Assembly (NCBI RefSeq): GCF_014649715.1
Contig: NZ_BMTO01000016.1
Coordinates: forward strand, 1 to 62,321
Direction: 5' to 3'
Source of the DNA: Streptomyces lateritius
GTDB taxonomy: Bacteria; Actinomycetota; Actinomycetes; Streptomycetales; Streptomycetaceae
Length of the DNA stretch: 62,321 nucleotides
Position numbers and translations under genes: made by a program. Below the pieces are notes generated by a model. It made no database searches. It was not told the DNA's origin and was given only the letters and a program-made list of their open reading frames with translations. The stretch's first letter is position 1. Every line of letters begins with the position of its first letter. Positions 17,103 to 26,000 of the stretch are shown here, in pieces.

Positions 17103-17441
17103 TCAGGCCATGCGGAGGATGGCGCTCTGGCCGGCCGAGGTGTCGTCCATCTTGCGGAAGCCGCGGATGCGGTCCTCCTCCTCGCGGGTGAAGCCGTCGG
17201 CGCTCATCCGCATGTACTCCTCGAGCTTGATCAGCTCCACGCGCATGTTCTTCAGGCGCAGGTTCAGGTCGTTCTGGACCCGGTCGTACTCCTTGCTGGC
17301 CGCACCCTGCCAACCCGCCTGGATGCGGTCCACGACGCCGTTGAGCGAGGTGATGCGGGCGTTCAGCTCGTCGTGGAAGTCCTGGATCCGGCCGGCGAGC
17401 TTGGTCTGTTCGGCACTGGTTACGTTCAGGTCTTTCGACAT
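17103..17441 (-). CDS. esxB: WXG100 family protein (EsxB-like)
   Basis: A 112-residue all-helical protein with the WXG turn (GWQGAAS, about residues 43-49). Its charged C-terminal tail (residues ~80-112) is longer than in the partner protein and is a plausible secretion-signal carrier for EccC recognition. It is the first gene of the two-gene esx unit and has a good promoter 120-150 nt upstream. Confidence 0.92.
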   Translation of the reverse strand: MSKDLNVTSAEQTKLAGRIQDFHDELNARITSLNGVVDRIQAGWQGAASKEYDRVQNDLNLRLKNMRVELIKLEEYMRMSADGFTREEEDRIRGFRKMDDTSAGQSAILRMA

Positions 17442-17568
17442 CTTGCCCCTTCTTCCTTCGGTGGCGTTCCGACGGTCCGGCCGTCGGGCCCTCCGGTCGT
17501 GATTCGGACGGGAATCTTCTGATGCCGCCCCCGTGCAGGGTCACTTCACTGCCGTGCCCCCGACGGTC

Positions 17569-17597
17569 ACTCTAGCCATTTGGTACGACAGTTCCAA
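17569..17597 (-). promoter_or_regulatory. esxBA promoter, vegetative type
   Basis: On the minus strand, TTGGAA (17597-17592) and TAGAGT (17574-17569) are separated by exactly 17 nt. This is a good housekeeping-sigma match. It predicts a 5' untranslated region of about 120 nt before esxB and transcription independent of mycP. Confidence 0.65.
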
Positions 17598-17633
17598 CTG
17601 CAAAGGACCGAACTGATACTTGACGCGATCGGC

Positions 17634-18905
17634 TCATCCGGCGGCGGCTCCTCGGCGGCGTCGGCTGTCACGGATCACGATGGCCGTCCCGGCCACCACG
17701 GCGACCAGCACACCCCCGATGCCCAGCGCGTAGGTGGCGAGTCGTTCGGTGCGTTCCTGCGGTGTCTCGGCCACCGCCAGGTGGGCCGGTTCGGGTGCGG
17801 GCGGCTTGGGCGGACCGGGGTCCGCCGTGGGCGCTTCCTGCGGTACGGCCCCGTCGGCGAGGGCTCGTACCGGGTCGACGACGCCCCAACCGACGTGATT
17901 GTCACGTCCGTTGATCGAGCGCACGGCTGTCTGCTCGATGCGGGCCACGATCTGGGGGGCGGTCCACTCCGGGTACTTGGCGCGCAGCAGGGCGGCGACA
18001 CCGGAGACGTACGGGGCGGAGAAGCTGGTGCCGTTGTCGACGCACTGGCCCCCGCCGGGGACCGTGGAGACCATGTCGACGCCGGGGGCGGCGACGCCCA
18101 CGAACGTGCCGGACTGGGAGAACACGGCCCGCTCGTTGTTGCGGTCGGAGGAGGCGACGGCGAGCACCCCGGGGAAGGCGGCGGGGTAGGTGTTCTTGAG
18201 TTTGCCGTCCATGCCGTCGTTGCCGGCGGAGGCGACGACGACGATCTTCTTCCGCAGGGCGCGCGCCACCGCCTTGCCCATGGCCGACTCGGTGCTGAGC
18301 GGCTGGGTGGTGTCCTGCGAGATGTTGATGACGTGGGCGCCCTTGGCGATGGCGTGGTCGATCGCCTGCGCCATCGTGTCGGACTTGCCGCTGTTCTTCT
18401 CGTCGTTCTGCCGGATCGGGATGATCGTCGCCTCGGGGGCGAGCCCGACGAAGCCGGTGCCGGCCCGGGGGCGCGCGGCGATGATGCCGGCGACCTTGGT
18501 GCCGTGGCCCACCTCGTCGACCGTGCCGTCGGTCTTGCCGCGCATCTCGTCGCCGGGGCCCGGGTTCTCCTTGTCGGGCTTCAGGTAGTCCTTGCCGGCC
18601 TTGGCGTCGACCGCCGGTTTCAGCTGCGGGTTGACGTCGTCGACGCCGGTGTCGATGACCGCGACCCGGACGCCCTTGCCCTTGGTGTCCTGCCAGAGTT
18701 CGTCGAGGAGCACCCGCTGGAGCGACCAGGGGATGCCCTCGATCTGCTTCTTCATGGGGAAGGTGCACTCGCCGCTGCCGTCGAGGAAGAGGCCGCCCCG
18801 CGCCGGCCGGTCCGCCGCGGAGGCCGCGTACGCGACGGGGAGGGGCGGGGCGAGCAGCCCCACGAGGGCCGTGGCGGTGAGCAGGGCCGCCTTCCGGTAC
18901 GTCAC
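17634..18905 (-). CDS. mycP: Mycosin MycP, S8 serine protease of the type VII secretion system
   Basis: A membrane-anchored subtilisin-like protease on the outer face of the ESX complex. In order: a signal peptide (about 1-29), the catalytic triad Asp85 (AVIDTGVD), His134 (GHGTKVAG) and Ser294 (NGTSFSAP) with oxyanion Asn229, a Pro-rich linker, a C-terminal transmembrane helix (~395-415) and a basic tail. All catalytic residues are intact. The GTG at 18905 is favoured because AGGGAGG sits 8 nt upstream; GTGs at 18908 and 18914 are alternatives. The start lies about 14 nt from the eccB stop, so the two form an operon. Confidence 0.94.
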   Translation of the reverse strand: MTYRKAALLTATALVGLLAPPLPVAYAASAADRPARGGLFLDGSGECTFPMKKQIEGIPWSLQRVLLDELWQDTKGKGVRVAVIDTGVDDVNPQLKPAVDAKAGKDYLKPDKENPGPGDEMRGKTDGTVDEVGHGTKVAGIIAARPRAGTGFVGLAPEATIIPIRQNDEKNSGKSDTMAQAIDHAIAKGAHVINISQDTTQPLSTESAMGKAVARALRKKIVVVASAGNDGMDGKLKNTYPAAFPGVLAVASSDRNNERAVFSQSGTFVGVAAPGVDMVSTVPGGGQCVDNGTSFSAPYVSGVAALLRAKYPEWTAPQIVARIEQTAVRSINGRDNHVGWGVVDPVRALADGAVPQEAPTADPGPPKPPAPEPAHLAVAETPQERTERLATYALGIGGVLVAVVAGTAIVIRDSRRRRGAAAG

Positions 18906-18918
18906 CACTGCCACCTCC

Positions 18919-20463
18919 CTACGAACCCTGCGGCTGACGCGCGCTGTTGGTGTCGAGCCTCGGCCCCTTGGACAGGAACTCCGACCACGTGATCGGGACG
19001 AGGACCGGTGTGACCTTCTCGTAGCCGAGACGGGTCTGGGCCTCGCTCGGTTCCGGGCGGCCGTCGGTCTGCTTGTCCTGGTCGCCGGCGCCGATCTCGG
19101 AACGCGCGGCGTCGCTGTCGCCGTTGGCCTGCACCGCGTAGCGCAGGCCGGTGTCGGTGACCAGGAAGAGCGAGCCGTCGGGCTTGGTCTGGTTGCCCTG
19201 GATCTGGGTGTAGAGCAGGCCGCTTCCGGGGGTGACGTACGTGCTGGTGCCGCCGGCGGTGATGTCGGCCGGGTACTTGGGTCCGGCCCAGGTGGTGAGC
19301 GTGGTGCGACCCTTGTCGTCGACCTTGTTGAGGACGCTGCACACCGTGTCCCGGGCGCCAGCGCCGCTGACGGCGTTGACCTGGGCGGACTTGCGGGAGG
19401 GCCAGCGGTACTCGGCGCCGAAGGTGGCCGCGTCCGGGGAGAGCGACTGCTGGTCGACGGTGGTCGCCTTCCCGTCCATGTCGAGGGCGTCGGTCTGCTT
19501 GGAGTTGATGAGCAGCCAGGCGGTGAAGTCGGAGACCGGCTGCACCTTGCCGGGCAGCACCACGTAGTGCTGCGGTCCGGCGCCGGTGTGGGCGAGCAGG
19601 ACCATGCCGACCCGGTCCTCGGTGGGGCTGAGGCCGCCGCCGACGCCGGCGGGGGTGCCGACCTGGCCGGGGATCCGCGGGAAGTCGACGGGGCTGCCGG
19701 TGTGCATCGTGGCGAGCCAGTCGTCCGTGACGGGCTGCGGCTGCGCGTGCAGGCCGAAGAGCGCCGTGGTGAGCCCGGGCACCTTGTCGCGCACCAGGTA
19801 CTTCGTTCCGGTGTGGTCGACGACGTACTGGGCGCTGTCCTTCTGCCCCTTGACGTAGAGGACCTGACCGGGCTTCAGCTGTCCGGCGCCCTCGGTGCGG
19901 TTGAAGTCCCGTTCGGCGAAGACGAAGGTCGCCTTCTGCACGCTCGATCCCTTGCCGCCGCCGGGCTGTTCGCACACGGCCCAGCGCTTGGCCTTGCCTG
20001 CCTCGCCCTCGTTCGGGAGGCGGTCGGGGGCGTAGGGGATGCCGAGGATGGGTCCGCGGGGCGGTTTGCCCGCGTCGAGCATCTTGTCGTCGACCTGGAT
20101 GACCGAGAACTCCTGCGGCGTGAGCAGGAGCCGGGCCGAGGCGAGGTTGAGGACGGGGTGGAGCAGCGTCTTCTTGTCCTTGCCCTTGCCGGTGGAGAGC
20201 ACCACGTAGCGGGTGGTCGACTGCTTGCCGACGATCACCTTCGTACCCGGCTTGTCCCAGCCCTTGGGGGCCTTGGGGCTGAACATGCCCCAGGCGCCGA
20301 AGCCGGCGAGCACCAGCGCGCCCACGATCAGGCCGGGGACGACCGCGCGCAGCGGCCTCGGCGCTCCCTCCTCCGTACCCGAGGGCGAAGGTTGGAGGAA
20401 TGCGGCCACCGTGCGCTTCTTCGCAAAGGTGTACGCGTTGAGCTCATCCCGCCGTGATGCCAT
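18919..20463 (-). CDS. eccB: Type VII secretion protein EccB
   Basis: 514 residues with a short cytoplasmic N-terminus starting MASRRDELNAYTFAKKRTVAAF, the family hallmark. One transmembrane helix follows at about residues 40-62, then a large extracytoplasmic domain of repeated R-type modules containing the Cys pair seen in EccB proteins. EccB links the membrane complex to the periplasmic/cell-wall side and MycP. It is divergent from eccE across a 187-nt gap. Confidence 0.94.
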   Translation of the reverse strand: MASRRDELNAYTFAKKRTVAAFLQPSPSGTEEGAPRPLRAVVPGLIVGALVLAGFGAWGMFSPKAPKGWDKPGTKVIVGKQSTTRYVVLSTGKGKDKKTLLHPVLNLASARLLLTPQEFSVIQVDDKMLDAGKPPRGPILGIPYAPDRLPNEGEAGKAKRWAVCEQPGGGKGSSVQKATFVFAERDFNRTEGAGQLKPGQVLYVKGQKDSAQYVVDHTGTKYLVRDKVPGLTTALFGLHAQPQPVTDDWLATMHTGSPVDFPRIPGQVGTPAGVGGGLSPTEDRVGMVLLAHTGAGPQHYVVLPGKVQPVSDFTAWLLINSKQTDALDMDGKATTVDQQSLSPDAATFGAEYRWPSRKSAQVNAVSGAGARDTVCSVLNKVDDKGRTTLTTWAGPKYPADITAGGTSTYVTPGSGLLYTQIQGNQTKPDGSLFLVTDTGLRYAVQANGDSDAARSEIGAGDQDKQTDGRPEPSEAQTRLGYEKVTPVLVPITWSEFLSKGPRLDTNSARQPQGS

Positions 20464-20650
20464 GAGTCCCCATTTTCGTCAGGCTCAGTCTTCACCGATG
20501 AGCCCGGGGAGCATGGCACCCGGGCTCCGGCTGTCGGACCGGCCCCCTACTATGCCTGCTGTCCGTCGGTGCGTGTGGGGCGGGTAGGGTGAACCAGCCG
20601 CCAAAGCCCTGGCGGGCCAGGGTGATCGGGACGAATTGGGGGGATTCTCC

Positions 20651-21967
20651 ATGATGGCATCCGCGACGCGGACGCGGCCCGCGGCGGCCGCACCCTCCTC
20701 CGCGCCCTCGGCGCACTCCGCGACGGCCGCTCCGTCCGCCGTGTCGCCGCGTCTTCAGGCGCGTCCGGGTCACTTCGGATCGTTCCGATTGCAACAGCTC
20801 GTGCTGATCGAGGTCGCGGCCGCGCTGCTGCTCGTGGCGTGGGTCGTCGAGCCGCTGCTGCTGGTTCCGGCCGGTGTGGTCGCGGCCCTGCTCGTCCTGC
20901 TCGCGCTGGTGCGCCGTCACCGTCGGTCGATGCCCGAGTGGCTCACCACGTTCTTCGCGCTGCGCGCCCGGACCCGGCGGGCCGCCTCGCTCGTCGTGCC
21001 GGAGGGCACGGAGCCGGGACTCGCGCCGGTCGTGGAGTGCGACCCGGCGCTGCGGACCTACGCGTACAGCGACCGCGACCGCCGCCCGGTCGGGATGATC
21101 GGCGACGGCACCTTCCTCACGGCGGTGGTGCGGGTCGAGTCGGAGAGCACCGCCCTGCGGCCGGACCGCTCCGCGCGGCCGCTGCCCGTGGCGCTGGTGC
21201 GGGACGTGCTCGAAGTCGACGGGATCCGCCTGGAGTCCGCGCAGATCGTGCAGCACACCCAGCCCGCACCCGCCCCGCATCTGCCGGAGCAGTCGATGGC
21301 CGCGCGCAACTACGCGCCGCTGCAGGCGCAGACCGGTTCGCCGGCGCTGCGGATCACCTGGGTCGCGTTGAAGCTGGACCCTGAGCTCTGCCCGGAGGCG
21401 GTCGCCGCACGCGGCGGCGGTCTGGAGGGTGCGCAGAGGTGTGTGGTGCGGGCGGCGGACCAGTTGGCGAGCCGGCTGGCCGGCGCCGGGTTCAAGGCGA
21501 CCGTGCTCACCGAGCAGGAGCTGACGGCGGCGCTCGCGACCTCGACCTGTGCCAGCCCTATGGCGATAGCGCAGGCGGGCCGTGGCCAGGCGCAGGCCCG
21601 GCGAACGCAGGAGACCGCGCGGACCTGGCGGGTCGACGACCGGCGCCACACGACGTACTGGGTGGGACGCTGGCCGCAGCTGGGCGGCGCGGGCGGCGCC
21701 GGGGCTTCGATGCCGCAGCTGATCGCGCTGCTCACCTCGCTCCCGGCCCTTGCGACGACCTTCAGCCTCACGCTGAGCGGCGGCGACCGTCAGGAGGTGA
21801 CCGTGGCCGGGCACGTGCGCATCACCGGACGCAGCGACGAGGAACTGGTCGCGGCGCGGCACGAACTGGAGCGTGCGGCACGCGGGGTGAAGACGGGTCT
21901 GGTGCGGCTGGACCGCGAACAGGTGCCGGGAATGCTGGCTTCGCTGCCGCTGGGGGGTGCGCGCTGA
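20651..21967 (+). CDS. eccE: Type VII secretion protein EccE
   Basis: 438 residues. An Ala/Ser-rich N-terminus is followed by two adjacent hydrophobic helices (about residues 48-85) and a soluble cytoplasmic domain, the EccE architecture. The ATG at 20651 is chosen because a GGGGGA stretch lies 6-7 nt upstream. The stop overlaps the next gene's ATG by one base. Similarity to EccE is clear in layout and location; sequence conservation in this family is low, so the name rests partly on context. Confidence 0.85.
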   Translation: MMASATRTRPAAAAPSSAPSAHSATAAPSAVSPRLQARPGHFGSFRLQQLVLIEVAAALLLVAWVVEPLLLVPAGVVAALLVLLALVRRHRRSMPEWLTTFFALRARTRRAASLVVPEGTEPGLAPVVECDPALRTYAYSDRDRRPVGMIGDGTFLTAVVRVESESTALRPDRSARPLPVALVRDVLEVDGIRLESAQIVQHTQPAPAPHLPEQSMAARNYAPLQAQTGSPALRITWVALKLDPELCPEAVAARGGGLEGAQRCVVRAADQLASRLAGAGFKATVLTEQELTAALATSTCASPMAIAQAGRGQAQARRTQETARTWRVDDRRHTTYWVGRWPQLGGAGGAGASMPQLIALLTSLPALATTFSLTLSGGDRQEVTVAGHVRITGRSDEELVAARHELERAARGVKTGLVRLDREQVPGMLASLPLGGAR

Positions 21968-22809
21968 TGTCCTTCTCTTCCACGAGCCCGGGTGCCGGTA
22001 CGGGTATGGGGCCCGGCACGGGTGTGCCGGGGTCCGGGTCCGGTGCGGGCGGCGGGCGGCACGGCGCCTCCGACCGGGGTACGGGGCGGGGTTCGGGACG
22101 GGGCGTACGGCCCCGGTTCGGCTTCGGGCTCATCGGGCCGCGCCGCGACCGCCACTCCGTTCCGCTGGAGCAACTGGGCGCACTCAGCCTGCCGGTGGGC
22201 GACGACGGCATGGTCATCGGGGTGGACGCCGAGGGCAAGCCCGCGGTGCTCGGCATCAACCGCCCCACGCCGTACGACGTCACGTTGATCGGCGGGTTGT
22301 GGACGGCGCAGGTCATGGCACTGCGGGCGGCCGCGACCGGGGCGCGGGTGGCCGTCGAGACCGGCCGGGCGCAGGCCTGGACGGCGCTCGCGCAGGCCGC
22401 GGGCGGCGGTCAGCCGTGCATCACGCTGCACGACGTCGGCCGGGTCCCGCCGCAGGGAGCGTCGGCGGGCAGTCCGGTGGTCGTGGTGCGGGACTGCGGC
22501 ATGCGTCCCCCGCGGGGCCGGGTCGTGTCGGGCCCGTGGCAGTCGGTGGTGACCCTGCTGCCGTATCTGAGCCCGGTGGCGCCACGCCTCCTGGAGAAGT
22601 CCTCGCTCGTCGGTGTGCAGCGGGTGTCCCCGGACGAGGCGGCGCAGATCGGCCGCATCATGGGAATTCCGCGCGCGGAGTCCGAGGCGCTGTCGACGCT
22701 GGCCGACGGAGTGACCCTGTGGTGCACGCCGGGTGACCGCCAGTTCGTGATGACGCAGGCGACGGACGCCGAGACCGGATTGTTGGGCAGCGCCCGCCGG
22801 ATGGACTGA
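21967..22809 (+). CDS. EccE-coupled protein of the type VII locus, function unknown
   Basis: A 280-residue protein whose ATG overlaps the eccE stop (TGATG), so translation is coupled. Residues 1-50 are Gly/Ser/Thr-rich and low complexity. The rest resembles the cytoplasmic half of EccE-like proteins (RHSVPLEQLGALSLPVGDDGMVIGVDAEGKPAVLGINR), then alternating alpha/beta sequence. There is no signal peptide, transmembrane helix or nucleotide-binding motif. It may be a second EccE-type domain split into its own gene. I do not recognise a named family. Confidence 0.82.
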   Translation: MSFSSTSPGAGTGMGPGTGVPGSGSGAGGGRHGASDRGTGRGSGRGVRPRFGFGLIGPRRDRHSVPLEQLGALSLPVGDDGMVIGVDAEGKPAVLGINRPTPYDVTLIGGLWTAQVMALRAAATGARVAVETGRAQAWTALAQAAGGGQPCITLHDVGRVPPQGASAGSPVVVVRDCGMRPPRGRVVSGPWQSVVTLLPYLSPVAPRLLEKSSLVGVQRVSPDEAAQIGRIMGIPRAESEALSTLADGVTLWCTPGDRQFVMTQATDAETGLLGSARRMD

Positions 22810-22824
22810 GGGCGCGGGGATTTT

Positions 22825-22879
22825 CAAGTCCGTCCATTTATGTACGGATTTGAACGCGGGGGAATCGTCACCGTATGGC
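22825..22879 (+). promoter_or_regulatory. Inverted repeat and candidate promoter before the MinD-like gene
   Basis: Fifteen nt after the previous stop is a near-perfect inverted repeat, CAAGTCCGT (22825-22833) with ACGGATTTG (22844-22852). It may be a weak terminator or an operator. It overlaps a candidate promoter, TTGAAC (22850-22855), 18 nt, TATGGC (22874-22879). This would drive the gene starting at 23047. Confidence 0.35.
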
Positions 22880-23046
22880 CAGGGGGATCACTCTGTGGTG
22901 CGGGTAGGTCACTTGGGGGCGGGACGTGACCGGGCAGACAGGCGTGGGCGGGCCCTCGGGCCTGCCCCACCGACACCGTTGGCGTTTAGGGTGGGAAGGG
23001 CCCGCCCACGACAGCACAAGGGTGCGCGACCACACCAGGAGGCAAA

Positions 23047-26000
23047 GTGAACGGCGATCGGGACGAGATCCGCGGGGGTTGGAATCCACCCGTCGATGAT
23101 CAGTCCGACGCGGATCCCGCCGAGATGACGGGTGAGTTCACCATCGACTACACCCCTCCGGCCTGGTACACGCAGAACGCGTCCGGATCGGGGGGCGCGG
23201 GGGGTGCCACCCCGCCGCCGCCCAGCGGCGCACCCGTCGCCGTCCCCGGGCTTCCGGCCGGCAGCGGCTTCGAACCCGAGTGGACTCCGGCCCCGACGCC
23301 GACTCCCGCCGTACCGGCCGCTCCGGCCCCGGCACCCGCGCCGGCTCCCTCGCCGACTGCTGCCGCGGCCACGCCCGCTGACGGTGGGTCGCTCGGGGGC
23401 GGCGACCTGGAGAGCGGCGCGACCATGCGCTTCTCCCCCGCCACGCTGAAGCGCGAGATGGCGGAGATCTCCGAGCGGGCGGAGGCGACTTCGGCGCAGA
23501 ACGCCGAGGGTTCGGAGGCGGGCGCGTTCCCGGCTCCGGGCGCCGGGCACTCGCCGGAACTGCCGCCGGTGCCGGACGCCGCCGGTGAGGCTCCCGAGGC
23601 GGGGCGGGCGCCGGCCGAGGGGTCTCTCCCCTCGGCGCCCTCCACGGACGCGGACTCCGGCAGCGACGGCCCGCCCGCCGCGGGCGGGGAGGCTCCGGTG
23701 GACGGCACGGTCACGACCTCGACGGACGCCGACGCCGACAGCGTGCCCGCCGTGGGCGAACAGGACGACAGGGACGACGCGGCTTCCGACGGTGACGGCT
23801 CGGCCGAGCAGTCCGCCGTGGCGGACGCCTCCGCCACGGATTCCCCGGTTCGGCCTTCGGCGACCGACGGTGAAGGGAACGACTCGGCCGAGACCGGAGC
23901 CGTGGCCGAGGGTGACTCCGCCGACGCGGAGACCGCCCCCGGCACGTCGGGCGAGGCGCCCGAGGACGCCGCCCCCTCCCCCGCACCCCAGGACGCTCCG
24001 CCGGCCGCGCCGGCGCAGGCCCTGCCGCCCGCCTCCCCGCCGTGGGCCCCCGCCGCCCCGCAGGGCGGTGCCGGGCTTCCCCCTCTCCCGCCGTCCTTCC
24101 AGCCGGCGGCACCCGCCGCGGCGCCGCAGTGGCCCGCCCCGGCGCCGACGGGGGGTCAGCCGCTCCCCGCCGCCGCCTCCTGGCCGGCCCAGGCGGCCCC
24201 AGACGCCCAGGCGCCCGTACCTCCGCAGCCCGCCCCTGCTCCCGGCGGTCACGGTTTCCCCCAGCCGGGACAGCCGATGCCCGCCCCTCTCCCCCCGCAG
24301 GCCCAGGGCGGGTACGGCTTCCCGCACCCCGGCACGCCGCAGGCCCCGGCGCCCGCACCACAGGCACCGCAGACACCGCAGACACCGCAGACGGCCGACG
24401 CCAACTCCCCCGCCGCACAGGGCGGGTACGGCTTCCCTCACCCCGGCATCCCGCAGGCACCCCAGGTGCCCGACGCCCAGGGCGGGTACGGCTTCCCGCA
24501 GCCGCCGGCCCAGAACGCGCCGCAGGGCGGGTACGGCTTCCCGCACCCCGGGACGCCGCAGGCTCAGGTGCCCGCGCAGGCGTCGCACCCCGATCACCAG
24601 GCACAGCCGCCGCTGGCACCGCTGCCGCCGCAGGGCGGGTACGGCTTCCCGCACCCCGGGACGCCGCAGGCTCAGGTGCCCGCGCAGGCGTCGCACCCCG
24701 ATCACCAGGCACAGCCGCCGCGGGCACCGCTGCCGCCGCAGGGCGGGCAGCCGCAGCATCCGGTCGATCCGCGCACCGGGGCCGCCTGGCCCACCGCGGT
24801 CACGCACGACCAGCGCGAGCGCTCCGTGCCGGGCGCCCCGCTCGGCTACACCGCCGCCGTGGAGCTCTCCTCGGACCGGCTGCTGCGCAACAACAAGCAG
24901 AAGGCCAAGTCCAGCCGGAACCCGGGCGCGTCCGCCCGCTTCAAGCTCGGCGGCAAGAAGGAGGAGGCCGAGCGGCAGCGCAAGCTCGAACTGATCCGCA
25001 CGCCGGTCCTGTCCTGCTACCGGATCGCGGTCATCTCCCTCAAGGGGGGTGTCGGCAAGACCACGACGACCACCGCGCTCGGCTCGACACTGGCCACCGA
25101 GCGTCAGGACAAGATCCTGGCGATCGACGCCAACCCGGATGCCGGCACGCTCGGCCGCCGGGTGCGGCGGGAGACCGGGGCCACCATCCGTGACCTCGTC
25201 CAGGCGATCCCGTACCTCAACTCGTACATGGACATCCGCCGCTTCACCTCGCAGGCGCCCTCCGGTCTGGAGATCATCGCCAACGACGTGGACCCGGCCG
25301 TCTCGACGACGTTCAACGACGAGGACTACCGCCGGGCGATCGACGTCCTGGGCAAGCAGTACCCGATCATCCTCACCGACTCCGGCACCGGTCTGCTCTA
25401 CAGTGCGATGCGCGGAGTGCTCGATCTAGCCGATCAGCTGATCATCATCTCCACCCCGTCCGTGGACGGCGCCTCCAGCGCGTCGACGACGCTCGACTGG
25501 CTTTCCGCCCACGGGTACGCCGAGTTGGTGCAGCGTTCGATCACCGTCATCTCGGGTGTCCGCGAGACCGGCAAGATGATCAAGGTCGACGACATCGTGC
25601 AGCACTTCCAGACCCGCTGCCGCGGTGTCGTGGTGGTGCCGTTCGACGAGCACCTGGCGGCGGGCGCCGAGGTCGACCTCGACATGATGCGGCCGAAGAC
25701 GCGCGAGGCCTACTTCAACCTGTCGGCGATGGTCGCCGAGGACTTCGTCCGGGCCCAGCAGGCGCAGGGCCTGTGGACGGGTGACGGCCAGGGCGGCGTC
25801 CCGCCGCACCTGGCCCCGCCGATGCCCGGTCAGGCGTCGCCCGGTCAGCCCATGCCCGGACAACCGTACGCACCGCAGCCCGGTCAGCCGTACGCACCGC
25901 AGCAGGGGCAGCCCTACGCGCCTCAGGCTCCGCAGCCGGGCCAGCCGTACGCACCGCAGCCCGGTCAGCCGTACGGTGCCCAGCCGGGGCAGCCGGGGCA

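Noticed and set aside
24300..24760. Regularly spaced GGGTACGGCTTCCC-type repeats that could suggest a CRISPR-like array
   Set aside because: The repeats are in frame, encode GGYGFP units in a disordered protein arm, and the spacing is irregular with no unique spacers.
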